Positions 6,636 to 13,505 of a stretch of DNA of 37,215 bases are shown piece by piece. The stretch spans positions 1-37,215 of the forward strand of contig NZ_JAAARM010000049.1 in the NCBI RefSeq assembly GCF_009908285.1, given 5' to 3'. The DNA comes from Pseudomonas sp. Fl4BN1. Its GTDB lineage: Bacteria; Pseudomonadota; Gammaproteobacteria; Pseudomonadales; Pseudomonadaceae. How positions within the stretch are numbered: the first letter of the stretch is position 1; each line of letters starts with the position of its first letter. The notes below the pieces were generated by a model, which searched no databases, was not told the origin of the DNA, and saw nothing but the letters and a program-made list of their open reading frames with translations. The position numbers and the translations under genes are program-made.

Positions 6636-7463
6636 TTACTTGCCGACGCCGATGAAAGGGGTTGCGCTGCCGCTGGTCATGTACACCGGCAACTTCCCGT
6701 CCCACTTCTCGATAGCGTTGAGCTCGACAACGCCCGGGTTATTGCGCAGGGCTTGGCCACGGATGTTCAGCGACTCAGCCTCGCCCTGGGCGCGCAGCAC
6801 CGCGGCATCCTTCAACCCCTTGGCTTCTTCGCGGGCCTTGTCTGCCTCGGCGATCACCTGGGCCACTTCGTTCTGGCGCTGCGCCGTCTTCTGGGTGGCC
6901 TCGATCTTCAGATTCAGTGCGGCCACCACCTTCTCCGGCAACCCGATCTCGCCGTTCAGGTAAAGGCTCTCGACGATGATCCCCTTGCTGTCGAAGTGGT
7001 CACGGACCCGAGCCTCCACGTCCTTCAGGAATCGCTCCTTGTTCGGGCCATATATCTCCTCGGCCGTTAGCTTCGACGCGGTGTTGTTGAAGGCCGTACG
7101 GATCACTTGTGGCACGTTGACCTGGACAATTTCGTCCATCGACTTGCGGTAGGTCTGGAACAGCAGGGGGGCGGCTCCTGGCTTGGCGCGTAGGGTCATG
7201 CCGATGGGGGTGCTGATTTTCATGCCGTCCTTGTCCTGGAACGTCACGGCACCGATGTTGATGTTTTGGTTGAACGTCGGGAACAGGAACAGCTCCTCAT
7301 TCCAGGTCAGCCATTTGTAGCCGACACTGGTCTCGGTCGGAGTAACGCCTTTCTCGCTACCCATGAGGTTCACGATCACGCCCGTGTAGCCGGCGGGCAC
7401 CTTGGAACAGCCGGCCGTGATGGCGAGCAGGCACAGCATTGCGATAGCGGCGATGCGCTTCAT
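6636..7463 (-). CDS. SPFH/band-7 (prohibitin-like) lipoprotein
   Basis: This 275-aa protein starts with a lipoprotein signal (LLCLLAITAGC-type lipobox, Cys19), so it should be lipid-anchored and exported. Residues ~23-185 are an SPFH/band-7 domain (VPAGYTGVIVNLMGS, NVPQVIRTAFNNTASKLTAEEI). A charged helical coiled coil follows (~190-235, QKTAQRQNEVAQVIAEADKA), typical of prohibitins that assemble large membrane rings. Such proteins scaffold membrane microdomains. It is 4 nt-overlapped with an upstream two-pass membrane gene, suggesting a joint envelope function. SPFH lipoproteins are not part of core lambdoid gene sets. Confidence 0.88.
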   Translation of the reverse strand: MKRIAAIAMLCLLAITAGCSKVPAGYTGVIVNLMGSEKGVTPTETSVGYKWLTWNEELFLFPTFNQNINIGAVTFQDKDGMKISTPIGMTLRAKPGAAPLLFQTYRKSMDEIVQVNVPQVIRTAFNNTASKLTAEEIYGPNKERFLKDVEARVRDHFDSKGIIVESLYLNGEIGLPEKVVAALNLKIEATQKTAQRQNEVAQVIAEADKAREEAKGLKDAAVLRAQGEAESLNIRGQALRNNPGVVELNAIEKWDGKLPVYMTSGSATPFIGVGK

Positions 7464-7708
7464 AGGTCTTCCTCTTTGGTGGTTGCCGCAGAACTGCGGC
7501 GCTTTTTGAACAGGTGGATGGCCAGGCAGATCGAGCTGATCAACCAGAGCGCAATCAGTGAGAGCCCGAGAATCACCATCGGGGTGGAGTCGGTGCTGAT
7601 CATTGCCGGAGCAATCCCACGCAGGATGGCGAGCGTCAGGGCCAGGTAGAGCAGCGCCATCAGAAGCCGCAAAAACAGCCGGCCGGGCTTAATCAATACT
7701 TCGGTCAT
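7460..7708 (-). CDS. Small two-pass inner-membrane protein
   Basis: This 82-aa protein has two hydrophobic segments (about 11-33 and 43-67), then a basic-to-acidic tail (FKKRRSSAATTKEEDL) likely cytoplasmic. The start is fixed by a strong AGGAGAAAGTGA ribosome site. Its stop overlaps the SPFH lipoprotein start by 4 nt, so the two are made together. No family recognised; membrane partner of the SPFH protein is a reasonable inference. Confidence 0.75.
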   Translation of the reverse strand: MTEVLIKPGRLFLRLLMALLYLALTLAILRGIAPAMISTDSTPMVILGLSLIALWLISSICLAIHLFKKRRSSAATTKEEDL

Positions 7709-7772
7709 TCACTTTCTCCTGGCCGAACGAATCCCGGCCGCGTTGTTGGCTTTCGCAAAAAATCAGGGTTGG

Positions 7773-8144
7773 TTAAACGGTTTGATAGCTCTCGATACGA
7801 CGCACAGCCACCCGGCCATCACCTGGGCGGCGAACTCGATTGAGTTGGTTGTCGCCGATGGCGCCCTGGCCGACGAAGACCGCGCAGAGCAGGATCAGCA
7901 ACGGGCTGATGATCTGGCGCTTGAATGCCTCCAGAACCAGGCCGCGCATCGTCCGAGCGCCCAGCTTGAACCGCGCCACGTCGAGGCGCTTCTCAACGCT
8001 TTTCGGAGTGATACCCATCACCTTCGCGATCTCTTTCTGAGAGAGATCGGCGGCAGCCCACAAGGTGGCTTCAAGCTCGCGAGGAGCCAGACCCATCTTG
8101 AGATTGCCCTGCCAGTTGCCGGCGGTGAGGGTGTTGGTGGTCAT
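7773..8144 (-). CDS. LuxR-type HTH protein with C-terminal membrane segment
   Basis: This 123-aa protein from the ATG at 8144 is preceded by GGAG. Residues ~20-65 (LAPRELEATLWAAADLSQKE, then AKVMGITPKSVEKRLDVARF) form a GerE/LuxR-type DNA-binding HTH. A hydrophobic stretch IISPLLILLCAVFVGQG (~78-94) could anchor it in the membrane, leaving a basic tail. No receiver or ligand domain is present. It is the first gene of the leftward operon and may control it. A longer frame upstream overlaps the promoter/operator region and was rejected. Confidence 0.75.
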   Translation of the reverse strand: MTTNTLTAGNWQGNLKMGLAPRELEATLWAAADLSQKEIAKVMGITPKSVEKRLDVARFKLGARTMRGLVLEAFKRQIISPLLILLCAVFVGQGAIGDNQLNRVRRPGDGRVAVRRIESYQTV

Positions 8145-8182
8145 GTGGGAGCTCCATGCTGGGGTGCGATGGAGTGGAGGAT

Positions 8183-8219
8183 ACCAAAAGGAAAGCCATT
8201 GTAAATACCAAATGGTAAA
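8183..8219 (-). promoter_or_regulatory. Left operator/promoter region (PL-like)
   Basis: On the minus strand TACAAT (8198-8203) is a good -10 box for the operon starting at 8144, though the -35 is weak. Two operator-like sites flank or overlap it: ACCAAATGGTAAA at 8207-8219, inside the 12-bp hyphenated palindrome TACCA-AA-TGGTA, and ACCAAAAGGAAAG at 8183-8195. The first matches a site in the right control region at 9104-9116, which supports binding by the same repressor. Confidence 0.5.
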
Positions 8220-8231
8220 TAGCGTAAGCAT

Positions 8232-8252
8232 AAAAAAACCCGCGACTGCGGG
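8232..8252 (-). terminator. Intrinsic terminator after the repressor gene
   Basis: On the minus strand CCCGC-AGTC-GCGGG is followed directly by seven T residues. It lies ~20 bp past the CI stop and stops cI transcription before the left promoter region. Confidence 0.85.
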
Positions 8253-8271
8253 CTTTCACATTTCCAGGTAC

Positions 8272-9021
8272 CTACAGGTGTGATCCGTGCCAGCAAAACA
8301 CCACACGACCGTGGATCGAAATCTCCCCGTCCCTATCGTGAGGGATGAGCATTTCTCTATACAGCGTGTTGTCCGAAATTATCCGCAAGCCATCCAGCTC
8401 ACGCTGTATTCGCTTGATGTGCAACTGCCCAGCCATGGAAAAAACGTAGACCCCGTCGTATGAAACTGATTCAAACCCCGTATCTACCATAAGAAGATCA
8501 CCGTGCGTAAACGATGGGGACATACTGTCTCCCACACCGATTATCAGCCGGAGATTCCCCGCTTCAGATACTGTCAGATTCTGCCTGACCCAAGAGCTCT
8601 GAATGCTCATTGAGTTAACTACACGATTAGCATCCGGTGGCTCGCTGCCAGACCCCATCGACGCCGCTACGTCGAGTATAGGCACGACAAGCGTGTCTTT
8701 GTAGGAGTCTATCTTGCTGCTAAGCATTCTTGGCGGTTCGATCGAATCCGCCAAATTAGTGTTGTCACTAGATGGTTGTGATGGATAGCGCTTGAAGTCG
8801 AAGGGCATATCAAGATAGCCAGGCTCCAGTTCGCAAGCCACCTCTATCTCGCGAGCCAGCTTCTCTCCGATGTTACGACTGTGCTCTGAGTTGTCCGAAA
8901 GAACCCGGGCCACATAAGAGGACTGACGATTGATCTTTTCCGCCAGGCGCGCCATCACCCCGCCAAATCTGAGGAGGATTAGCTGCTGAAGCCTACGTTT
9001 GCGTATTTCTCTGATATCCAT
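8272..9021 (-). CDS. CI-like prophage repressor (HTH plus S24 peptidase domain)
   Basis: This 249-aa repressor maintains lysogeny. The N-terminus (residues ~1-70) is an HTH-like DNA-binding domain (RFGGVMARLAEKINRQSSYV). The C-terminal half is a LexA/CI S24 domain with catalytic Ser166 in GVGDSMSPS and Lys203 in HIKRIQ. The likely self-cleavage region is DVAASMGSG near residue 120, so SOS induction through RecA is expected. The start at 9021 was chosen because a TATAGT -10 box ends 6 nt upstream, which would give a leaderless mRNA; the frame runs further upstream through operator DNA. It is divergent from the Cro-like gene at 9121. Confidence 0.92.
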   Translation of the reverse strand: MDIREIRKRRLQQLILLRFGGVMARLAEKINRQSSYVARVLSDNSEHSRNIGEKLAREIEVACELEPGYLDMPFDFKRYPSQPSSDNTNLADSIEPPRMLSSKIDSYKDTLVVPILDVAASMGSGSEPPDANRVVNSMSIQSSWVRQNLTVSEAGNLRLIIGVGDSMSPSFTHGDLLMVDTGFESVSYDGVYVFSMAGQLHIKRIQRELDGLRIISDNTLYREMLIPHDRDGEISIHGRVVFCWHGSHL

Positions 9022-9027
9022 ACCAAA

Positions 9028-9056
9028 ACTATACCTTTTGTTTCCCTTTCGGGAAA
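9028..9056 (-). promoter_or_regulatory. Promoter of the cI-like gene (PRM-like), leaderless start
   Basis: On the minus strand TTTCCC (9051-9056) and TATAGT (9028-9033) are separated by 17 bp. The start point would fall on or next to the A of the ATG at 9021, giving a leaderless transcript as for lambda cI from PRM. No ribosome-binding site is seen at normal spacing. The -35 lies inside the perfect inverted repeat TTTCCC-tttc-GGGAAA (9041-9056). Confidence 0.5.
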
Positions 9057-9057
9057 T

Positions 9058-9116
9058 TACCTTGTGTTGGTACGTCAACTGGGTAATCTACGTACCTATT
9101 GGAACCATTAGGTAAA
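9058..9116 (+). promoter_or_regulatory. Right operator region (OR/PR-like)
   Basis: The 99-bp divergent gap holds several TACC/GGTA half-sites. The clearest is a near-palindrome at 9093-9114 with arms TACCTA and TAGGTA around TGG/CCA, 18 of 22 positions symmetric. It includes ACCATTAGGTAAA (9104-9116), matching the left operator site. Another spaced pair is TACC...GGTA at 9058-9072. A weak rightward promoter, TTGTGT (9062-9067) and TAATCT (9084-9089) with 16-bp spacing, may drive the early operon. Confidence 0.5.
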
Positions 9117-9120
9117 GATC

Positions 9121-9453
9121 ATGTTGCTCAGAATTTATGTGGACGAGCTCCCTCGTGGAGGTCGAAAGCTACTAGCTCTTCAGCTCGGAGTTTCGGCTTC
9201 GTATCTTGCGCGCCTTGTATCGGGTGATCGTTCAATCACCGCCGAACGAGCACTTCAAATTGAGCGCGCCACTCTTGGCATCGTCAGCCGCTACGAGTTG
9301 CGGCCTGATCTGCAGTGGGAAGCACCGAAGCGGGGGAGGTCAGTTTCCTCGGCAGACCCCGCCCCAACCCTGAACGAAACTCTACGCCCCAACCCGGCCC
9401 TGGGTCAGTCCGGTGATCCCGCTGTTCAAGCATCCAGTACCGAGGTGGCGTAA
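9121..9453 (+). CDS. Cro/YdaS-like HTH regulator
   Basis: This 110-aa protein is the first gene of the rightward early operon, divergent from the repressor. Residues ~1-60 (DELPRGGRKLLALQLGVSAS, YLARLVSGDRSITAERALQI) are the YdaS/Cro-type HTH found in this position in many prophages. By location it is expected to act as Cro, turning down repressor and early transcription. The C-terminal ~45 residues are proline-rich and probably disordered. It overlaps the next gene's start by one base. Confidence 0.85.
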   Translation: MLLRIYVDELPRGGRKLLALQLGVSASYLARLVSGDRSITAERALQIERATLGIVSRYELRPDLQWEAPKRGRSVSSADPAPTLNETLRPNPALGQSGDPAVQASSTEVA

Positions 9454-10061
9454 TGAACAACGTCATTTCGCTTTCGTTCGAGGGCAGTCCGGTTCGCTTT
9501 AATGCTGACGGGTGGATTGATGCGGCGTCTGCCGCAAAACGCTTTGGCAAGAAGCCTGCCGCCTGGTTGCGCAGCATTGAGACACTTGAGTATTTGAGCG
9601 CGCTTGCTGAGGCTTTGTTCGATAAAGGTGTCTCCGAGACACAGTTAGGGGAATTGCGCTCTCTTGACTCGCGCAGTAAGGAGGCGAAGGCGCTAACCCT
9701 AAGGCTGGCGAAAGACTCGGGCCTGGTAATTACAAAAAATGGCCGCGGCGGGGGCACATGGCTACATCCAAAACTCGGCGTTCGGTTCGCCCAATGGCTT
9801 GAGGTCAGGTTCGCCGTTTGGTGCGACTTGCAGATTGATTCGCTTCTTCGCGGATTTCCTTCTGCGATGGGTCGGTTCAACCATGCCTGTAAGCGACTTG
9901 ATGATCGTCAGTCGCGGGCGAGTGCAAGCGGTCGTGATCTCGCTGAATGGAAGCGTGAGAAACCCGGACTGATCGCCGAAGTAGAACGCGGTCGTAACAA
10001 GCTGCAGATGATCCTCGCCTTGGATAATCCAGAAAGCCACAACTTGCGGGCTTCGTCATGA
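9453..10061 (+). CDS. KilA-N domain protein
   Basis: This 202-aa protein has a KilA-N DNA-binding domain over residues ~5-125: FNADGWIDAASAAKRFGKKP at the start, and GGGTWLHPKLGVRFAQWLEV later. KilA-N proteins in phages serve as antirepressors or regulators. The C-terminal ~65 residues are charged and probably helical. It lies directly after the Cro-like gene, with the ATG following its stop codon in an overlapped arrangement. A role in switching to lytic growth is inferred. Confidence 0.9.
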   Translation: MNNVISLSFEGSPVRFNADGWIDAASAAKRFGKKPAAWLRSIETLEYLSALAEALFDKGVSETQLGELRSLDSRSKEAKALTLRLAKDSGLVITKNGRGGGTWLHPKLGVRFAQWLEVRFAVWCDLQIDSLLRGFPSAMGRFNHACKRLDDRQSRASASGRDLAEWKREKPGLIAEVERGRNKLQMILALDNPESHNLRASS

Positions 10062-10128
10062 AGGCCTGCTCTTTCCCGCTGACGGTGTTGCGAGCCCATG
10101 AAATCTTAAATGGAGCTGAAAGTACTTA

Positions 10129-10227
10129 TGGCCAGCAACGCTGTAACAATGCGCGAGCCAGTGCAGATGGGACTTCCCAGTTTCTGCATGCGGAAACTTT
10201 TCCAAGCTGCCCTGGCAATTCTTTGAT
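10129..10227 (+). CDS. Possible 32-aa protein
   Basis: A short frame encodes MASNAVTMREPVQMGLPSFC followed by MRKLFQAALAIL, an amphipathic helical end. The ribosome site is weak (GGAGCTGAAAGTACTT upstream). It looks protein-like and resembles small early proteins I recall from Pseudomonas prophages, but I cannot name a family. Confidence 0.3.
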
Positions 10228-10529
10228 CGAGTTTAAAAGAAATCAAAGTGCCGCTATCAGATCATTCACTCGGTTGCAGGGTGGAATCTCAGAAATGGGG
10301 CAGTACCCGGCCACTATTACAGATAAGGGTCACTCGCCCCTCCTGAGGCCCTCGATTAGTTCGTATAGTCCGAACCTGCACGTTTTCAGTGCAAATGGAA
10401 GGCCCTCCCCAGGGCCTGGTCAGCGACTTCCAATGGTTGGCTTTTGCCTGCCCAATGAAAAGGAATACGGCATGAGCCAATACACGCCTTCCATGTTTTT
10501 GTTGTCCGGCTAAATCGCAGACAACAAAA

Positions 10530-10556
10530 AGGCCCCCATTCGGGAGCCTTCTTAAT
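10530..10556 (+). terminator. Terminator-like hairpin before the small-gene cluster
   Basis: AAGGCCCCC-attc-GGGAGCCTT with one mismatch is followed by CTTAAT, a poor T-run. It may be a partial terminator in the early operon. Confidence 0.4.
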
Positions 10557-10607
10557 CAGTCCACTGCAATGGACTTCTTTGAATCTTTCGTTCTGGAGAG
10601 CGAATTC

Positions 10608-10928
10608 ATGCACCCAAAAAATAGCACCACACCACCAGGGGCGCAACCCCCGGCGCTTACTGAGGCTATGCCGATCCATTTGCTCGATGTCGACCATCCG
10701 GATTCTGGCCTTATTCAGGTATGTGCCAGTAAGCCCGTAAGCGACGCACTTTTCCTCGCTTCAACGCTGATGGGGTCGGCGCTCGAAATCATGGCACGCC
10801 TGACCGATGGCGGCATGGGCACGAATGAAGTATTCGGCGTCCGCTTTCTGATCGAGTCGTCTGTCGCATTGGTTGATGCGTCCACGCAAAGCGTTGAGTT
10901 TGGCTCCGGTCAAGGAGGTGCAGTATGA
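10608..10928 (+). CDS. DUF3077-like small phage protein
   Basis: This 106-aa protein starts at the ATG at 10608, supported by CTGGAGAG upstream. The middle (IQVCASKPVSDALFLASTLM, residues ~32-51) resembles the short DUF3077-type module, V..GvP..eALe.As.lL, common in Pseudomonas proteins of unknown function. The gene at 11398 has a related pattern. Its end carries the AGGAGGTG ribosome site for the next gene, overlapped by 4 nt. No function is known. Confidence 0.65.
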   Translation: MHPKNSTTPPGAQPPALTEAMPIHLLDVDHPDSGLIQVCASKPVSDALFLASTLMGSALEIMARLTDGGMGTNEVFGVRFLIESSVALVDASTQSVEFGSGQGGAV

Positions 10929-11401
10929 GCGGCCCACAACTTTCCGCAGTCATGATCGCTGATGATGTGCTCGACCTGTTGAGGGTCGCTGTTGAGAACA
11001 TCCGGCATATGCAAGCGCTGTTTGGCGCGATCAAGAACGACCACAAGCACGGTAACCACGCGAATACCTGGCAGCTTGCCGACCTCGGCGCCTATCTCGG
11101 TTACGACTGGGGCAATTACCACGAAAGCCAGATCTCCCGTGCACAGTCTGACTTGGCCGTTGTGGAGCGTGACGCGCAAAGCCCAAAGCAGGACCAACGC
11201 CCTATTCCTCTTGTGGAGTACGCCAATGGTCGGCAAGCCGCTGTTGGCGCTCAGCTTGGGTTGAGTCAGACCGCGATCAACAAGGCAATGCGGGGCAATC
11301 GGGCGATCTTCATCACCGAACACGCTGACGGAACACTGTCAGCAGTTGAGCACAAGGCGTTTGGCGCCATCGGCTTCTCGCTGAAAGGAGGTGCCCAATG
11401 A
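10925..11401 (+). CDS. Two-part protein with C-terminal Cro-like HTH
   Basis: This 158-aa protein has an unrecognised N-terminal half (residues ~1-85, SAVMIADDVLDLLRVAVENI, then a region rich in histidine and asparagine). The C-terminal ~65 residues are a Cro-like HTH: LVEYANGRQAAVGAQLGLSQ, TAINKAMRGNRAIFITEHAD, LSAVEHKAFG. That segment matches small phage Cro proteins that normally stand alone. It overlaps both neighbours by 4 nt. It may be a second Cro-type regulator fused to another domain; a regulatory role is inferred from the HTH only. Confidence 0.75.
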   Translation: MSGPQLSAVMIADDVLDLLRVAVENIRHMQALFGAIKNDHKHGNHANTWQLADLGAYLGYDWGNYHESQISRAQSDLAVVERDAQSPKQDQRPIPLVEYANGRQAAVGAQLGLSQTAINKAMRGNRAIFITEHADGTLSAVEHKAFGAIGFSLKGGAQ

Positions 11402-11667
11402 CTCGTTCTCACGAAACGCTCGGCCACCCGTTTGCCACTCAAGGCCTGCACGACGTTCTTGAGGCCTGTGGTGGTGTTCCTGTGCATGAGTCTCTAGATG
11501 CCGCCATCGATCGCTTGGATGCGGCAGTGGATGGCATTCGCGAACTTATGCAAGAGACCTCGGTGACTTGCCAGGCAACGCTGGTCTTCTTCGCGGTCGA
11601 GAGCGCTTTGGCGTTGGTGATTGCTGCGCATGCAGGGGTAGCACCTACTGCCGGAGGTGCAGCATGA
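11398..11667 (+). CDS. Small phage protein, DUF3077-like pattern
   Basis: This 89-aa protein contains ACGGVPVHESLDAAIDRLDA (residues ~22-41), similar in pattern to the DUF3077-like gene at 10608. A hydrophobic helix follows (LVFFAVESALALVIAAHAG). The start has a strong AAAGGAGGTG ribosome site and overlaps the upstream stop. The two related genes may reflect an old duplication. Function unknown. Confidence 0.6.
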   Translation: MTRSHETLGHPFATQGLHDVLEACGGVPVHESLDAAIDRLDAAVDGIRELMQETSVTCQATLVFFAVESALALVIAAHAGVAPTAGGAA

Positions 11668-11951
11668 CTACCGACCTCTGCGATGCGCGCGATCTCATCG
11701 CCCGCGAAGCCGTTGATCAATTGGCTGCTGCAGTGCAAACCATCCTCCAACTGGAGGAATTGCTGAAGGCCACCCGGCCTGGTCTAGACAAGCACACGGC
11801 ACCAGCTCGCCTGATTGAACTCGGTATCTACGCGGCTTGTGACCAGGCCAATGGCTTCGACTGCGCGCGGGAGGATCTGCAGCAGCGGTTGCAGGCGTGC
11901 GCGCCACAAAATGCCACTGCTCCAGTTCGTGGCGCGGGGGGTGCAGCATGA
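11664..11951 (+). CDS. Small phage protein of unknown function
   Basis: This 95-aa protein from the ATG at 11664 is preceded by GGAGGTGCAGC. It is mostly helical (AREAVDQLAAAVQTILQLEE, LLKATRPGLDK), with two cysteines at the N- and C-terminal parts. It overlaps the genes on both sides by 4 nt. No family is recognised. The longer upstream frame is a shadow of the preceding gene. Confidence 0.6.
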   Translation: MTTDLCDARDLIAREAVDQLAAAVQTILQLEELLKATRPGLDKHTAPARLIELGIYAACDQANGFDCAREDLQQRLQACAPQNATAPVRGAGGAA

Positions 11952-12685
11952 GCCTGGTAACCATCAAAGACGGCGATGCCGTAACCATGACCAGTTCTGA
12001 AATCGCCGAACTGACCGGGAAGTTGCATAAAAACGTGATCCGCGACATTCGCGAAATGCTCGAGGAGCTGGAAAAGGATGGCTCAGATCTGAGCCATGTC
12101 CGCGAAGACAAGGATGCACGCGGCTACACGGAAAACTTCCACCTCGATCGCGAGCTGACCGAAACGCTGATCACCGGCTACAGCATCCCACTGCGGCACA
12201 AAGTAATTCGGCGCCTTCACGACCTGGAAGAACAGGCCGCCCGCCCGATGACCCAGGCCGAGATCACCGCAGCCAACGCGAACCACCTGGTGGCCGTCGA
12301 GCGCCAGCAGCGGGAGCAGCAGGTGGCGCTGGAGCGGATCGAGCAGAAGGTCGAGGACCTGGGCCGGTTCCACGTTTGGGACTACTGCCCGCAAAACTGC
12401 CTGTCACTGACCGGCGTCAAGGCCGCGATGAACGACCGGTTTGGGCTATCCGGGCCTGTCGTTGACTACGTCTTGAAGCTTTGGCCGCACCAACCAAACC
12501 CGGCCGGCATGGTCCGTAATGGCCACGAGGACGCCATGGGCAGCCAGTACATGGTCTGGGCCAAAACCCTGGTTACCGCAGCTTTCAAGCGTTTCGTTTC
12601 CGAATCTACGATGGTCACCGCCACCCAGGCGACCCACCCATATTTTGAGGGCCGGTTCCGCCTGGTCCAGAAGGCCAAGCCATGA
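11948..12685 (+). CDS. Rha-family antirepressor/regulator
   Basis: This 245-aa protein has a Phage_pRha domain in the first ~95 residues: MTSSEIAELTGKLHKNVIRD, then DARGYTENFHLDRELTETLI and YSIPLRHKVIRRL. The family includes phage regulators that act against repressors or host factors. The C-terminal half (from ~100) has a coiled coil around QQREQQVALERIEQKVEDL and an unrecognised domain. It is one of two antirepressor-type genes in this operon, with the KilA-N gene at 9453. The start at 11948 overlaps the upstream stop. Confidence 0.88.
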   Translation: MSLVTIKDGDAVTMTSSEIAELTGKLHKNVIRDIREMLEELEKDGSDLSHVREDKDARGYTENFHLDRELTETLITGYSIPLRHKVIRRLHDLEEQAARPMTQAEITAANANHLVAVERQQREQQVALERIEQKVEDLGRFHVWDYCPQNCLSLTGVKAAMNDRFGLSGPVVDYVLKLWPHQPNPAGMVRNGHEDAMGSQYMVWAKTLVTAAFKRFVSESTMVTATQATHPYFEGRFRLVQKAKP

Positions 12686-13080
12686 AGAAGTACACCAAGA
12701 ACGAACTCAAGGCCCAGATCATCGAACTGTCGATTGATCACCACCGCACACAACTTGCGGTGAGGCGGCGCCGTAACGAACTGAACGATCTGTACCAGTG
12801 CTACTTCCGTTTGCACGGTGATCCCGAGCCAAATCACCGCGGCATTCGCCTGGGCGATCCCCGTTATGCCGGGGTGATCGAATACACCAACGATGCGTGC
12901 ACGGCGCTCTACAAGGCCAGGCAGAAACGCTACAGCGCCAAGCGTCGTCTCGACACCGCTGTGCGCCGGCTGATGATCCTCACTGGTGCCTCTTTCGCCG
13001 TGCCAGATGCTCCAGCAACGAAGCGTCCTGCGTTGACGTTGGTAAGGCGTTCCACGGCCAGCGGGGAGACCCTGCAATGA
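12682..13080 (+). CDS. Phage hypothetical protein
   Basis: This 132-aa protein is strongly basic and helical, with many arginine/lysine pairs (VRRRRNELNDLY, KARQKRYSAKRRLDTAVRRL). It may bind nucleic acid, but no motif is recognised. It is joined to its neighbours by 4-nt ATGA overlaps and lies between the Rha regulator and the replication genes. Confidence 0.65.
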   Translation: MKKYTKNELKAQIIELSIDHHRTQLAVRRRRNELNDLYQCYFRLHGDPEPNHRGIRLGDPRYAGVIEYTNDACTALYKARQKRYSAKRRLDTAVRRLMILTGASFAVPDAPATKRPALTLVRRSTASGETLQ

Positions 13081-13505
13081 CCAACCTCAAACCATCCGAC
13101 CTGCTGGAGCTGGTCGACGTGCAGCCCGAGCCCGACCTGCCACCGAACTGGCTCAACGTGGTGGCCCGCAAGAAGCTTGGCCAGCCCCAGGAATGGCGCT
13201 GGTGCAAGTTCGAGATGATCGGCGACACCGACGACTGCGTGGTCGAGGGCGGCATTCCTCGACTGCTGCAGAGCGGCAAGCGCAAGGGGCAGCCAACCTG
13301 GCGCGATTGCGAGCTGATCAAGTGCGTTGTCACCAAGGCCGAGCATGATCAGGCCAAAACCGACTACGAGACTGAAACGGGCAAGTGCCACGAATGCGCC
13401 GGCTCTGGCCTGTGGCTGTCTGGCTGGGGTGTTGATACGGGGAACCGCTTCAAGCCGTGCGTGCGGTGTGGTGCCACTGGCAAGGCCCAGGAGGTGCGCC
13501 CATGA
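13077..13505 (+). CDS. Zinc-ribbon protein
   Basis: This 142-aa protein has two CxxC pairs near its C-terminus, CHECAGSG and CVRCGATG, about 20 residues apart, like one repeat of the DnaJ cysteine-rich zinc domain. The N-terminal ~100 residues are unrecognised (WRWCKFEMIGDTDDCVVEGG). The start overlaps the previous stop. Such proteins occur next to phage replication genes; the role is unknown. A longer frame upstream is out of context with the preceding gene. Confidence 0.7.
   Translation: MTNLKPSDLLELVDVQPEPDLPPNWLNVVARKKLGQPQEWRWCKFEMIGDTDDCVVEGGIPRLLQSGKRKGQPTWRDCELIKCVVTKAEHDQAKTDYETETGKCHECAGSGLWLSGWGVDTGNRFKPCVRCGATGKAQEVRP

Larger units (their letters stand above)
10062..10607 (+). 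other. 546-bp leader-like gap with hairpins and no convincing long gene
   Basis: A 151-codon frame crosses this region from 10058 but shows no family resemblance and is not called. The gap holds the hairpin AGGCCCT-cccc-AGGGCCT (10400-10417) and a terminator-like hairpin at about 10530-10550 (AAGGCCCCC...GGGAGCCTT with one mismatch). A 32-codon ORF lies at 10129-10227. The region ends at the ribosome site of the gene at 10608. It looks like a transcribed leader or an eroded gene. Confidence 0.5.

Noticed and set aside
10058..10513. 151-codon plus-strand frame after the KilA-N gene
   Set aside because: Residue content looks random, it crosses hairpins and no family is recognised; treated as a noncoding leader region instead.
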